Of a DNA stretch of 62,073 nucleotides, positions 45,185-54,846 are shown piece by piece. Under the pieces are notes generated by a model. The model did no database searches. It worked only from the letters and a program-made list of their open reading frames with translations, and was not told the origin of the DNA. Position 1 is the stretch's first letter, and each line of letters begins with the position of its first letter. The stretch spans positions 1-62,073 of the forward strand of contig JANQRB010000140.1 of assembly GCA_028284775.1 (NCBI GenBank), given 5' to 3'. The stretch is from Candidatus Kapaibacterium sp. Its GTDB lineage: Bacteria; Bacteroidota; Ignavibacteria; Kapaibacteriales; UBA7675. The position numbers and the translations under genes are program-made.

Positions 45185-46420
45185 TCAGGAGACAAGCTCC
45201 AAGGATTCCCGCATAAAGGGATCGTTAACCGCCACGGCCTTGTGGCTTTTGTATTGCCGCGCGGCCCAGAACAGGAAGAGCCCCGCAAAAAGCAGCAGCA
45301 GGCCCAGATCTAACAGGCGATAGCGGAATCCGTGCGGCGAGAAACTGGGCATGATGTACCAGGCAAGGTCGATGGCATGCATCACCATAATCAGCAGGCC
45401 GACTCCGATCAACACGCGCGGATTGCGCTTGGCTTTCTGGCTGAGCAATGCCGAAAACGGCACAATGAAGTGGAAGACTATCAGCGCGTAGAAGAAGTAC
45501 TGCCAGCCGTGATGGAGTCGCTCCTGGTAAAAGAGCGTTTCTTCCGGCAAATTGGCATACCAGATCAGCATAAACTGCGAGAAGCCGATGTAAGTCCAAA
45601 AGACCGTGAAGGCGAACATAAACTTGCCGAGGTCGTGATAGTGTTCGCTGGTAATCTGCGGCAGATAGCCGCCTTCCTTCAACAAGACGGTAAATATTGC
45701 AATCAGGGACAGAGTCGTCACAAAATTGCCGGCGAAGAAATAAACGCCGAACATCGTGCTGAACCAATGAGGATCGAGCGACATTATGAGGTCAAAGGCG
45801 GCAAAGGTGGTGCTCAGGGCATAGAGCATCACGAAGATTGCGGACAAGACTTTGTTTTTGCGTGTCGGGCTTTGGTCATCAGCACTCGTATCCTGCTTGA
45901 ATGAGTTCTTGACGATAACGAAATACATGGCAAGCCAGACCAACACGTAGGCAATCAGACGGACGCAGAAGAAGGTGGGGTTCAGATACCAGGATTTACC
46001 GACAATCACAGGGTCATAATGTTCATTGCCGACTTCGTGGGCCTGCGGATCAAGCCAATGATGATAGAGATGATGAGAGGTGAGTACGTCAAAAATGATC
46101 GGCAGCATGCCAATCGCAATGACGAAGATAAAGGGTGTAAACAATTCGGCGACTCTACGAACCAATGCGCTCCAGCCTGCATTTGTCAGAAATTGCAGCG
46201 CGGAGAAAAACATGCAGGTTGCCGTTATTCCCAGAACGTAGATATACGCGTACAGATAGCTTTCCAGAAAGGCCTCCCAGGCATGCTCTTCCAGGACGAG
46301 CGCAGCCACGAGTGAGGCAATGCCACCGACCACAAACAGGCCGATGCCGGTTAATTCGAGTTTCTTGACGAAACTTGAGTCTTTTAGATCAAACTGGTTC
46401 TCAGAGAATTTCACAGACAT
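45185..46420 (-). CDS. actF: Alternative complex III subunit ActF (NrfD-like membrane protein)
   Basis: 411 residues with about ten transmembrane helices. It contains E-H-A-W-E-A-F-L-E-S-Y-L-Y near 45, S-L-D-P-H-W-F-S-T-M-F-G and H-D-L-G-K-F-M-F-A-F, phrases found in quinol:cytochrome c reductase membrane subunits. ACIII replaces bc1: it oxidises quinol and passes electrons to cytochrome c or directly to oxidase. The ATG overlaps the actE stop (TAATG), indicating translational coupling. Last gene of the operon, with a terminator right after it. Confidence 0.93.
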   Translation of the reverse strand: MSVKFSENQFDLKDSSFVKKLELTGIGLFVVGGIASLVAALVLEEHAWEAFLESYLYAYIYVLGITATCMFFSALQFLTNAGWSALVRRVAELFTPFIFVIAIGMLPIIFDVLTSHHLYHHWLDPQAHEVGNEHYDPVIVGKSWYLNPTFFCVRLIAYVLVWLAMYFVIVKNSFKQDTSADDQSPTRKNKVLSAIFVMLYALSTTFAAFDLIMSLDPHWFSTMFGVYFFAGNFVTTLSLIAIFTVLLKEGGYLPQITSEHYHDLGKFMFAFTVFWTYIGFSQFMLIWYANLPEETLFYQERLHHGWQYFFYALIVFHFIVPFSALLSQKAKRNPRVLIGVGLLIMVMHAIDLAWYIMPSFSPHGFRYRLLDLGLLLLFAGLFLFWAARQYKSHKAVAVNDPFMRESLELVS

Positions 46421-47091
46421 TATTCCGTACCTCCTTCCGATTCGCCGTCTTCTTCAGATTCTTCGAGAGCGCTCGCCTGCGCCGCCGCGGCTTCAGCAGT
46501 CCAGAAATACCCGCCGGCCTCGCGTTGCATTTCTCTGATATAATTCACTACTGCCCAGCGGTCGACTTCTTTGAGCTTGTCGCGGTAGCCGGGCATGATA
46601 TTCTGACCGGCGCTGATTATATGAAACAGCCGTGCATCGCTATGTGAGCGCGCCAGGGCGGCTTCGGCAATCAGGCTGGGCGGTTTCAAGGTTACCGAGC
46701 GCGCCGCCACACTGCCTTCCCCTTCACCGCTCGCGCCGTGGCAGGGTGTACAGTACACGCCGTAGCGATTCTTGCCCCGCGCCAGGGTTATAGCATTGTT
46801 AGGCAAGGTATTGCGGTATTCTTCTTCTGCCTCTTCCGGGGTTGTCGGCCGGTAGATTTCGCCATAACGCGGTACCGTGTGCTCCAGGGGAGCACGCGTT
46901 GCCGACCGCGTTGCGAAAAAGGTATTGAGCCGTTGCGGCTGCACTCTGGTCTGCACATCCATGTCGGGAATGACCTGCAATGGCGGTGTATTGGACGTCC
47001 AGAGAATATTGCCCGAAATCAGGCCCACCCAAAACAGGAGGAAAACGACGACAAGCAAAGTAGTAAATATCGGGAATTTGGTCTTTTTCAT
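46420..47091 (-). CDS. actE: Alternative complex III cytochrome c subunit ActE
   Basis: 223 residues. An N-terminal membrane anchor/signal (about 7-28) is followed by P-x-M-x-x-Q-x-x-x-x-x and a monohaem cytochrome c domain. The haem motif is C-T-P-C-H (about 115-119, in YGVYCTPCHGASG) with a later M-P-G-Y axial methionine candidate (NIMPGYRDKL). The C-terminal tail is rich in E and G. It carries electrons on the periplasmic face of ACIII. It follows actD by about 95 bp and overlaps actF by one base. Confidence 0.93.
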   Translation of the reverse strand: MKKTKFPIFTTLLVVVFLLFWVGLISGNILWTSNTPPLQVIPDMDVQTRVQPQRLNTFFATRSATRAPLEHTVPRYGEIYRPTTPEEAEEEYRNTLPNNAITLARGKNRYGVYCTPCHGASGEGEGSVAARSVTLKPPSLIAEAALARSHSDARLFHIISAGQNIMPGYRDKLKEVDRWAVVNYIREMQREAGGYFWTAEAAAAQASALEESEEDGESEGGTE

Positions 47092-47185
47092 CTGTTAGTT
47101 CACTGAGTTGAAAACAGAGTAAAGAATTTACGGCGGCGACACAGCGCAGGGCCGCATCGCGCGGACCGTTCAGCGCGGCGTGCGC

Positions 47186-47809
47186 TCACACATTGACAAG
47201 CCGCACATTGCTGGCACCGAGCTTTTCAAGAAGATTTGTTGCCGAATCCACCGTAAAGCGCTGATCTTTGGCCTCGATTACGACAACGAAGGTATCGTCG
47301 ACGGCACGGCGGAATCCGGCGTCTTTTTGAAAAGGATTGTGCCACTGCGGCAGCTTGCAGAGCAAACCGAACATAACGACGGCTGTCGTCAGCGCACAGA
47401 GCAGAACGGTTAATTCGAACATGACCGGCATTCCAAACCAGGGCGAAAAGAAGGGCTTGCCGCCGATATTGAGTGGGTAATGGAGTGTGCCCGTCCACCA
47501 CTGCAGAAATATGGCATTGCCTAATCCGAACAAGGCTCCACCAAGCGAGAAAAAGGGCAGAATCGTTTTTTTCATACCCATCGCTTTTTCGAGGCCATGA
47601 ACCGGGTAGGGCGTATAGATGTCGAAGTCGGTGTAGCCGGCGGCGTGAATCGCGCGCGCCGCGTCCGTCACTTCATTGGGATCGACAAAATCGCCCATTA
47701 CGGCCAGTGGATCGCTTGTGGCGCGGGCGTCAGGCTGCTCCATGTGAGCGCTGGCTTCCGTTTCCGCGGACTCGCTCTTGACCGGCTGTGTTAAGGTTTG
47801 TTCTTCCAT
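47186..47809 (-). CDS. actD: Alternative complex III subunit ActD (DUF3341)
   Basis: 207 residues. A variable acidic N-terminal 30 residues precede the DUF3341 core: F-x-D-P-N-E-V, A-I-H-A-A-G-Y-T-D-F-D-I-Y-T-P-Y-P-V-H-G-L-E-K-A-M-G and two transmembrane helices (about 78-98 and 120-145). ActD is a structural membrane subunit of ACIII with no cofactor. It sits between actC and actE as in other act operons. Confidence 0.93.
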   Translation of the reverse strand: MEEQTLTQPVKSESAETEASAHMEQPDARATSDPLAVMGDFVDPNEVTDAARAIHAAGYTDFDIYTPYPVHGLEKAMGMKKTILPFFSLGGALFGLGNAIFLQWWTGTLHYPLNIGGKPFFSPWFGMPVMFELTVLLCALTTAVVMFGLLCKLPQWHNPFQKDAGFRRAVDDTFVVVIEAKDQRFTVDSATNLLEKLGASNVRLVNV

Positions 47810-47883
47810 AATTCAATCTTGATACGTTAGACTACGTTGTTCATCACTGCCTTCGGACGCGTTTCCACGCGCCGTTTCTTCGC

Positions 47884-49257
47884 TTAATGATGATCGTGTT
47901 TGGGCTGGGCGCCCGGCATGACGCCTTTCACCTCTGAAATCGCCAACATCGGAACGAATTTGGCGAAGAGCAGGAAGAGCGTCAGGAAGATTCCCATCGT
48001 GCCGACATAGATCGATACTTCCACCCAGGAGGGGCTGTAATAATCCCAGCTGCCCGGTATGAAGTCGTTGTGCAGGGAGGTGGCGATGATGACGAATCGC
48101 TCGAACCACATCCCGACATTGATAAGCAAGGAAGCCACGAACATCGCCGGGATGCTGCGGCGCAATTTTTTGAACCAGAATATCTGCGGCACGAGCACAT
48201 TGCAGCTCACCATCGACCAGTAGGCCCAGGCATAGTCGCCAAACGCCCGGTTGAGGAAGACATATTGCTCATAGGGATTTTCGCTGTACGCCGCGATAAA
48301 AAATTCCATCGCATAGGCGTAGCCGACCATCATCCCCGTGGCCAGCATAATCTTGTTCATATTATCCAGATGCTTGAGCGTGATGAAATCGTGCAGGTTA
48401 AGCACCCAACGCGCTATTATCAGCAGGGTCATCACCATCGCAAAGCCTGAAAAAATCGCTCCCGCAACGAAGTAGGGCGGAAAGATCGTGGTATGCCAGC
48501 CGGGGATAACCGAAACGGCAAAGTCAAAGGACACGATCGAATGCACCGAAAGCACCAGCGGCGTCGAGAGACCGGCCAGGATCAGATAGGCCATCTCATA
48601 GTGCGCCCAGTTCCTGGTCGAGCCCGTCCAGCCGAGGCTGAAGAAGCTGAAAAGGTTTCTGCCAAGCACGTTCTTAATACGGTTGCGCATGGTCGCAAAG
48701 TCCGGCACGAGTCCGGTATACCAAAACACCAGCGATACGGTAAAGTAGGTGCTGACGGCAAAAACGTCCCATTCGAGGGGCGAGCGGAAGTTCGTCCACA
48801 TCTGCATCTGGTTCGGGTAGGGCAGCAGCCAATAGGCGGCAATCCACTGACGGCCGGTATGCAGCAAGGGAAACAGACCGGCGCACATTACCGCAAAAAT
48901 CGTCATCGCCTCTGCCGAACGATTGATCGCTGTTCGCCACTTCTGCCGAAAGAGAAACAAAATCGCGGAAATCAGGGTACCGGCATGACCGATACCGATC
49001 CACCACACGAAATTTGTAATCGCCCAGCCCCAGCCGACAGGATTGTTCACGCCCCACACGCCGGGACCAACCCAAACGGTATAGGCAACCGAGCACAGTC
49101 CCTGGAGGGCGATGATGGACGTAATGGTCACCAGGGCCCAGAATTTTTTGGTGGGCGGGGATTCGATGATACCGGCAATTTTGTCCGAGACATCGCCAAG
49201 GGAAGGATTCCCCAGTATAAGCGGCTCACGCACGGACTCTGACTTGACACCATTCAT
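47884..49257 (-). CDS. actC: Alternative complex III subunit ActC (NrfD-like quinol-binding membrane protein)
   Basis: 457 residues with about ten membrane helices. Signature stretches are NFVWWIGIGHAGTLISA (the conserved H region near the quinol site), RSAEAMTIFAVMCAGLFPLLHTGR and GWHTTIFPPYFVAGAIFSG. NrfD/PsrC-like ActC is thought to bind quinol and couple it to proton movement. It ends with a His-rich tail (PKHDHH). Located between actB and actD on the same strand. Confidence 0.94.
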   Translation of the reverse strand: MNGVKSESVREPLILGNPSLGDVSDKIAGIIESPPTKKFWALVTITSIIALQGLCSVAYTVWVGPGVWGVNNPVGWGWAITNFVWWIGIGHAGTLISAILFLFRQKWRTAINRSAEAMTIFAVMCAGLFPLLHTGRQWIAAYWLLPYPNQMQMWTNFRSPLEWDVFAVSTYFTVSLVFWYTGLVPDFATMRNRIKNVLGRNLFSFFSLGWTGSTRNWAHYEMAYLILAGLSTPLVLSVHSIVSFDFAVSVIPGWHTTIFPPYFVAGAIFSGFAMVMTLLIIARWVLNLHDFITLKHLDNMNKIMLATGMMVGYAYAMEFFIAAYSENPYEQYVFLNRAFGDYAWAYWSMVSCNVLVPQIFWFKKLRRSIPAMFVASLLINVGMWFERFVIIATSLHNDFIPGSWDYYSPSWVEVSIYVGTMGIFLTLFLLFAKFVPMLAISEVKGVMPGAQPKHDHH

Positions 49258-49357
49258 AAGCGCAATTGCGAAATGAGTTTAACGTTCGACAGATCTGTTT
49301 TTCAATATCTCAGGATTCATCACCGACATCGTTCGCTTCTTGACGGCAGCGTGCAGC

Positions 49358-52300
49358 TTAGGCCAAAGCTTCGCGATCACTGCGCACTTTCGCCAGATAG
49401 GTTACCTGCGGCCGTACGTTCAAATCTTCCAGCAGCAGGTAGCCCCGCTCGTCCTTACGGGCCTTCGAGACGCGGCTTTCGGGATTGTTCGTATCACCGA
49501 AGAGGATTGCATTTGCGGGGCAGGCCTGTTCGCATGCTGTGACGACTTCACCGTCCAGCACGCGCGAGCGGCCCTGATCCTTGGCGTGAAATTTCGCCTG
49601 CGTGATACGTTGAATGCAGAAAGTGCACTTCTCCATTATCCCGCGCATCCGAACGGTCACATCGGGATTGAAGGCCATCTCGATCGGTGAACGCTCATCT
49701 TCATGATAATTCAGGAAGTTATAGCGCCGCACCTTGTAAGGACAGTTGTTCAGACAATAACGGGTACCGACACAGCGGTTGTACGTCATCTCGTTCAACC
49801 CTTCTGGGCTGTGCGATGTCGCCGCTACGGGACAAACATTTTCACAGGGAGCATTCTCACAATGCTGGCAGATCAGGGGCTGTACCGCCGCGGTCGGATT
49901 TTCGGGATCGCCGGCATAATAGCGGTCGAGGCGCATCCAGTGCAGCTCGCGGCCGCGAATGACTTCTTCCTTGCCGATCGTTGCGATATTATTCTCCGCC
50001 TGACAGGCAATGACACAGGAATTACAGCCCGTGCATTGGGATAGGTCGATCGTCATACCCCAGCGATGACCTTTGTACTCAAAAGGGGCATTCGAGGTTA
50101 TCGGCAGCGTGAAGCGGTCCTTGCCCTCTTCGCGGCCGGGCACCGCGGGCCGATTCAACGACTTATTTTCCTTGAGTTCGGTAAGCGTCAGTTCTTCGAT
50201 TATCGGTCGTTGAAATACTTGCGGTCGCTGCGTGCGATCCGGATTCTGTTCCTGCCGGAATCCACCGTTTGCGCCATAGTCTTCGCTCTTGAAGTTGGCC
50301 ATCCACTCCTGGTCTTTCACCTGGTAGAGCGTATGGTGATTCTGCGTGGTGGCAATGGGACGCTGCCTGCCAACGTGTTCGATATTGACGGCCATATAAC
50401 CCGAGCTGTGACCGGCAGCGAGTAGGGCGAAGGTATTGGCGCCGACCCCCTCTTGAACGACCCCGCCCATCGTCCGGCCATAGCCGGCACTGGTGCCGAT
50501 AACATTATCGACCATCCCCGGCTGAATGAGCACCGGCAACTCGACTGCGCCCTGATCGCTGCTGAGACGGATGAGATCTTCATCCTTCACGCCGAGTTTG
50601 GCGGCGGTGCCGCTGCTGAGCAGCGCGACGTTGTCCCAGGTCACTTTGGTAACCGGATCGGGCAGTTCCTGCAGCCAGCCGTTGTTGGCATAACGCCCAT
50701 CGACGAGCTTGGCATCGGGGAAGACGGCACATGTATACTCCGAGTTCTGGCTGCCGCCTCGCTCGTTGCCGCCGTCCAAAGCACCCACACCTGCAAGCTG
50801 AATGGTCAGCGCTTCAAGCGGTTCCGCCTTGCGATAGCCGGCTGCCTTGTACATACCGTTGCGCAGGGCCATTTCCCAATGTTTGTCGAAGGTGTCGCCG
50901 AGGACGTCGTCAATTTCCGCCAGGTACCACTCGCCTTCCCAACGGGCGCGCAGAAAGTCCACATAGGCTTCGATCTCATATTCCAGCTCATATTCGGATT
51001 GCATCTGAGCATAGAGGCCGCCAAGGGCATTATCCAGCTCGGCGGCAATTTGCATCAGGGTATCGGGCACGGATTGACTGGCTTCATTCAGCGGCGCAAT
51101 GACCGGCTGCTGAACGGCAAGCGTGCCGTCGAAGGTCAGGACATCGCCCCATGCTTCGAGATAATGAGTGGAGGGGATGTAAACATGACAGGCTTGCGCA
51201 CTTTCATTACGGTGGGTTGTGAAGGCGGCGCGAAACGCGACTTTGCGCAGAAGATCATGCATCTCGTGATCAGCGCTGTACATCGGATTGACATCGGCGA
51301 AAAGGACCGCGCCGACTGCCCCGTTTTTGAGATCTCGGCGCAGTGCCGCCAGCTTTCCACTTTTGCTGCCGCTGTGCGGCAAAAGGTTGCGCGGATCGAG
51401 AACACCGCCGTAGGCCAAGGCGCCAAGAGCGTAGTTGATGCAATGGCCCAGAGCGTGAGCCGTCGCCGGCAGATGCGCCGCGACTGCGACAAAGCCCTGC
51501 TTGCCTCGCGATGTAAGCTGCTCGGCAATTTTGGAAGCCTGATCGGCGATGTCGCGCGGCAGGCTGCCGGCAAATCGATCGGCGACGGCGCTCAACTCCA
51601 TTGCGCCCTGTTTCGAGGCGACCGATTTAAGAACAGCAGCCAAAAACTTTACATAGTTGCCAGGCTCGATTTTGACTCTTTCATCGGCATTAAGTCCCGT
51701 CAGGGTCATCACCGACTCGACGGCAACCAGGCGATTCATGACAGGATTCGCAGAGGACGGCTTGCGTTTGCGGGCAAAGGTACGTCGGTGATAGTGCGAA
51801 TGTTTGTCAGTGCCGAGAATATCGGCATCTACCGTGACGATAACATCCGCTTTAGCAAGGTCCGGCACAAGTTCACCGTCGATGCCCAACAGCGCATTCG
51901 TTGCATCGGCGTTGGAATCTGAATAGAGTGCAGGCATCGCAACGACGTTGAAGTTCGGTAGCGATGACTCCAGAGCTTCGCAAAGGGCCGCGAAACTCGG
52001 CGAGGCGTGTTCATCTATGAGTACGTAGCTCTTCCGGCCGGAATCCGCGGCCTGACGAATGGCAGCGGCAACTTTTCTGATTGCCGTCAAGGGCGGTACG
52101 GAACTCCGGCTGCTGAAGCTACCGTCGTCATTGATATTGCGCTGTTCCGCCGACGTCATCCGGTCAGGATCGTAGAGCGAAAGTATGTCGGCCTGCATCT
52201 GTGAATTGGAAGCGCCGCCCGCAACCGGGTGCATCTTGTTGCCTTCTATCTTAATCGGCCGTCCTTCGCGGGTCTTGATTTCGATTCCATAGGCTACATT

Positions 52301-52612
52301 CCCAATTGCGGCAACACTTGTGTAGTAGTTGGGAAGTCCCGGAACGATGTACTCGACTGCCTGAACGGCCGGGACAATCTTGTGATCGGGGCGACGGCAG
52401 GCGGTGGCGGTCAGAGCCATCGATGCTGAGACGAGCCCCACAAATGTCCTGCGCGTCATCGGCGCGGCGCTCGCGGGCAGGTCGTCGTAGCCTTCGGGAA
52501 ACTCACGGCGGGCATCCCGGTTCAGGTCCTGCAAAAACTCCGGGTCGCCGCTATATTCTTTGAGGCTTTTCCAGTATTTTTTTCCGCCTTTTTGCGAAGC
52601 ACAGTTTGCCAT
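49358..52612 (-). CDS. actB: Alternative complex III iron-sulfur subunit ActB
   Basis: 1084 residues from the ATG at 52612; a TTG two codons earlier is rejected. A Tat-like motif M-T-R-R-T-F-V-G-L (about 52-60) leads to a hydrophobic stretch and a C. The first two thirds (about 80-740) is a molybdopterin-oxidoreductase-like fold that in ActB proteins holds no molybdenum cofactor. The C-terminal ferredoxin part (about 860-1050) has the clusters C-T-G-C-N-S-C-V-I-A-C, C-Q-H-C-E-N-A-P-C-E-N-V-C-P and C-V-G-T-R-Y-C-L-N-N-C-P, plus C-T-F-C-I-Q-R-I with C-E-Q-A-C-P. That is enough for four clusters, though one motif (GTRYC) is divergent. It passes electrons from quinol to the haems of ActA/ActE. 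Confidence 0.93.
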   Translation of the reverse strand: MANCASQKGGKKYWKSLKEYSGDPEFLQDLNRDARREFPEGYDDLPASAAPMTRRTFVGLVSASMALTATACRRPDHKIVPAVQAVEYIVPGLPNYYTSVAAIGNVAYGIEIKTREGRPIKIEGNKMHPVAGGASNSQMQADILSLYDPDRMTSAEQRNINDDGSFSSRSSVPPLTAIRKVAAAIRQAADSGRKSYVLIDEHASPSFAALCEALESSLPNFNVVAMPALYSDSNADATNALLGIDGELVPDLAKADVIVTVDADILGTDKHSHYHRRTFARKRKPSSANPVMNRLVAVESVMTLTGLNADERVKIEPGNYVKFLAAVLKSVASKQGAMELSAVADRFAGSLPRDIADQASKIAEQLTSRGKQGFVAVAAHLPATAHALGHCINYALGALAYGGVLDPRNLLPHSGSKSGKLAALRRDLKNGAVGAVLFADVNPMYSADHEMHDLLRKVAFRAAFTTHRNESAQACHVYIPSTHYLEAWGDVLTFDGTLAVQQPVIAPLNEASQSVPDTLMQIAAELDNALGGLYAQMQSEYELEYEIEAYVDFLRARWEGEWYLAEIDDVLGDTFDKHWEMALRNGMYKAAGYRKAEPLEALTIQLAGVGALDGGNERGGSQNSEYTCAVFPDAKLVDGRYANNGWLQELPDPVTKVTWDNVALLSSGTAAKLGVKDEDLIRLSSDQGAVELPVLIQPGMVDNVIGTSAGYGRTMGGVVQEGVGANTFALLAAGHSSGYMAVNIEHVGRQRPIATTQNHHTLYQVKDQEWMANFKSEDYGANGGFRQEQNPDRTQRPQVFQRPIIEELTLTELKENKSLNRPAVPGREEGKDRFTLPITSNAPFEYKGHRWGMTIDLSQCTGCNSCVIACQAENNIATIGKEEVIRGRELHWMRLDRYYAGDPENPTAAVQPLICQHCENAPCENVCPVAATSHSPEGLNEMTYNRCVGTRYCLNNCPYKVRRYNFLNYHEDERSPIEMAFNPDVTVRMRGIMEKCTFCIQRITQAKFHAKDQGRSRVLDGEVVTACEQACPANAILFGDTNNPESRVSKARKDERGYLLLEDLNVRPQVTYLAKVRSDREALA

Positions 52613-52684
52613 GGTCAACTATCTAAATGTTAAGGAATTTTTGCAGAGAACTTAGCATGTGAAAGAATACGAGGTCCGGCCGGC

Positions 52685-53539
52685 TCAGTAGTGACAGGCA
52701 CCGCAATTCTCCGGCCCCAGCGAAGGCTTTTTGGGAACAAACATCCCCTCGGCTGCAGGAGCGTCATATTCAAAGGCGTGCGAAGCAAATGCCACGCCTT
52801 CAAAGCCTTTCTCGGCCGCCTCTTTCATAACAGCGACGGCTTTCGGATCCAGCCTGTCTTCTTCTTTCCAGCCGTTCATAATTGTGCCGTTAAATCCGGG
52901 CACAAAGCTCTTTTCGCTCAGCCACTTTCCATCTCCCCAGGTGGGGATGGAATTCTGCCAGTCAGCCGCTACTTCTTCATAGGTTTTGGCGCCCATAAAA
53001 ATGCCGGAAATTTCACGGGCCGGAACCACATGGTCCTGCGGGTTACGATGACAGTCCAGACACCAGCCCATATTAAGCGGCTGCATCTGTGTCACGACGC
53101 CCATCGTTTCCACTTCGCCGTGACAGGAAGCGCAGTCGATCCCCGAACGAATATGCCGGGAATGATTAAAATTCACGTAGTCAGGCAGTTTGTGAACTTT
53201 ACGCCATTCGATCGGCATTCCCGTTTTGCTGCTCTCCCGCACCAGCTCCAGTTTCGGGCTGTCGGGCAGGACGGCCTTGTGGCAATTCATGCAGGTACTC
53301 GTCGAGGGGACCGCGGAGTGGGCCGAGCTTTCGACGGAACTGTGGCAATACATACATTTGATGCCCAGGTCGCCGGCGTGCAGTTTATGCGAATAAGGCA
53401 CCGGCTGCTCCGGTCGATAGCCGACATCACTCACCCGAGGGTGTAAACCGAAGTACGCGCTGAGGCCCACAAAGGCCAACAGCACGCCACCAATCTTAAA
53501 GCTGAGTTTAATTCTCTTATCGACGTTTTCAGTAAACAT
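52685..53539 (-). CDS. actA: Alternative complex III pentahaem cytochrome c ActA
   Basis: 284 residues. One N-terminal membrane anchor (about 12-30), then five c-type haem motifs: CMYCH, CMNCH, CASCH, CLDCH and a final CGACH at the very C terminus (ending CGACHY). Five haems is the usual number for ActA. F-N-H-S-R-H and Y-S-H-K-L-H supply likely distal histidines. It is the first of the act genes; the genes of the oxidase lie immediately upstream in the same operon. Confidence 0.95.
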   Translation of the reverse strand: MFTENVDKRIKLSFKIGGVLLAFVGLSAYFGLHPRVSDVGYRPEQPVPYSHKLHAGDLGIKCMYCHSSVESSAHSAVPSTSTCMNCHKAVLPDSPKLELVRESSKTGMPIEWRKVHKLPDYVNFNHSRHIRSGIDCASCHGEVETMGVVTQMQPLNMGWCLDCHRNPQDHVVPAREISGIFMGAKTYEEVAADWQNSIPTWGDGKWLSEKSFVPGFNGTIMNGWKEEDRLDPKAVAVMKEAAEKGFEGVAFASHAFEYDAPAAEGMFVPKKPSLGPENCGACHY

Positions 53540-53637
53540 AGGGCGTAAACAATTTTGAAACGTTTAATTCTTTCACAAGGCCGGTATCGAAGGTCCGGCA
53601 ATACACCCGAGGGCCGCACTCTGCGCCGCGGCCCGGT

Positions 53638-53889
53638 TCATTCCGATATTGTGTTTTGCGTATGCTGTCTGGCGGAGCGGACGATTTTGGTCGCTATCAG
53701 GCCCACTATCAGCGCGGGCAATACCAGCAGCATATATATCGTTGTCGAGTAGGCTTCGCCCACACTCGCCTGGGTTGTTCCTTCCGTAAAACCGGATTTG
53801 CAGTTAGGGCAGGCTTCAATCATCTCGGGACATACGAGCAAGGCCACGAGCAGCAGACTGCCCAGGATCGTATAGTTGCGAAAATTCAT
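53638..53889 (-). CDS. Small exported membrane protein with CPNCK motif
   Basis: 83 residues. Signal/anchor (about 5-24), then A-C-P-N-C-K and, after a short hydrophilic stretch, a second transmembrane helix (about 48-68). Similar short genes with a CPxC motif occur beside cytochrome oxidase or ACIII genes in other phyla, with no proven function; copper handling or assembly is a guess from the CxxC and the neighbouring sco gene. It lies between sco and actA on the same strand. Confidence 0.7.
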   Translation of the reverse strand: MNFRNYTILGSLLLVALLVCPEMIEACPNCKSGFTEGTTQASVGEAYSTTIYMLLVLPALIVGLIATKIVRSARQHTQNTISE

Positions 53890-53936
53890 AAGCTAGCTCC
53901 TTAAGGTTTACCGTAAAATGATATCTGTCCGACCGT

Positions 53937-54527
53937 TCAAACCTTTTCATTCGCAAGGGAGTTCACCACTGATTTAAGCTCAATCATCGCCTCCGCATCG
54001 ACACCATCGTAGTAGCCGCGTATGTTGCCCTTGCGATCTACCAGTGCAAAGCGGGTGCTGTGCATTCTGGGATCTTCAACATTTCCCAGCAGGAATCCCT
54101 TAGCCGAAAGCGCGGCAACCTCGTCAGGCGGCAAGCGCAGAAAATACCACGCGCCGGGCTGCGCGCCGTACTTGCTGGCATAGCTGGCCAGCTGCGCTTC
54201 GGTATCGTTAAGCGGATCGACCGTGAAGGAGATGATTTTAACATCATCCAAGCCGCTGAACTCCTGCTGCAGCTCGGCCAGATGTTTACTCATGGTCGGA
54301 CAGGGTCCGCCGCAGGACGTAAACATAAAAGAGGCTAGCCAGATCGAGCCCTGCAATTCTTTGTCGCTGACCGAAGTACCATCGAAATTAGCGCCCGTGA
54401 ATTCAGGCGCCTTCTTTATAATCGGCAAGTCCGTCTGCTGCGAACAGGCGATGCAGCAAAGCAGCGACGCCGCCAGGAGCAGGACCCCCCGACCAGATCT
54501 GTATGCTATGTCTTCCGAGCCTTGCAT
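53937..54527 (-). CDS. sco: Sco1/SenC copper chaperone for cytochrome oxidase
   Basis: 196 residues. Lipobox-like segment LLCCIAC near residue 28. Thioredoxin fold with the copper ligands C-G-G-P-C-P (about 82-87 in MFTSCGGPCPTMSKHL) and the distal histidine in R-M-H-S-T-R-F-A-L-V-D. Sco inserts copper into the CuA site of oxidase subunit II. The ATG overlaps the stop of coxD by one base (TAATG), so it is co-translated with the oxidase genes. It precedes the act genes. Confidence 0.93.
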   Translation of the reverse strand: MQGSEDIAYRSGRGVLLLAASLLCCIACSQQTDLPIIKKAPEFTGANFDGTSVSDKELQGSIWLASFMFTSCGGPCPTMSKHLAELQQEFSGLDDVKIISFTVDPLNDTEAQLASYASKYGAQPGAWYFLRLPPDEVAALSAKGFLLGNVEDPRMHSTRFALVDRKGNIRGYYDGVDAEAMIELKSVVNSLANEKV

Positions 54528-54808
54528 TATATGCCGAGCACTCTAAAGGCAAAGATCATCACAAACATCAAAAAGAGCGGAACGGCAATAAAAATCCGCA
54601 GGTAAGGGCTGTCAAACTTCAAGTGCATAAAGACATACATCACCAGGGCCGTCTTCACCGCCGCTATCAACAGGCCGACAATAATGCCGACCCAGCCGTG
54701 AAACGGAAGCATCGCGGCAAAAACCGTCAGCACCGTAAAGGCCATCAGGCTGTAAAACACCTTCAGATATTCGGCCTTGGCTTTTTCGTATGTTAAACCT
54801 TCTGCCAT
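54527..54808 (-). CDS. Cytochrome c oxidase subunit IV-type small membrane protein
   Basis: 93 residues, three transmembrane helices (about 15-32, 36-54, 72-90) with the family phrase A-L-V-M-Y-V-F-M-H-L-K-F, matching prokaryotic subunit IV (CoxD/CtaF type). It has a structural role in the oxidase. It follows the subunit III gene by about 38 bp. Confidence 0.9.
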   Translation of the reverse strand: MAEGLTYEKAKAEYLKVFYSLMAFTVLTVFAAMLPFHGWVGIIVGLLIAAVKTALVMYVFMHLKFDSPYLRIFIAVPLFLMFVMIFAFRVLGI

Positions 54809-54846
54809 AATGTATCTCCATGAAAGACAGCGTTTTGCTTCGTCAC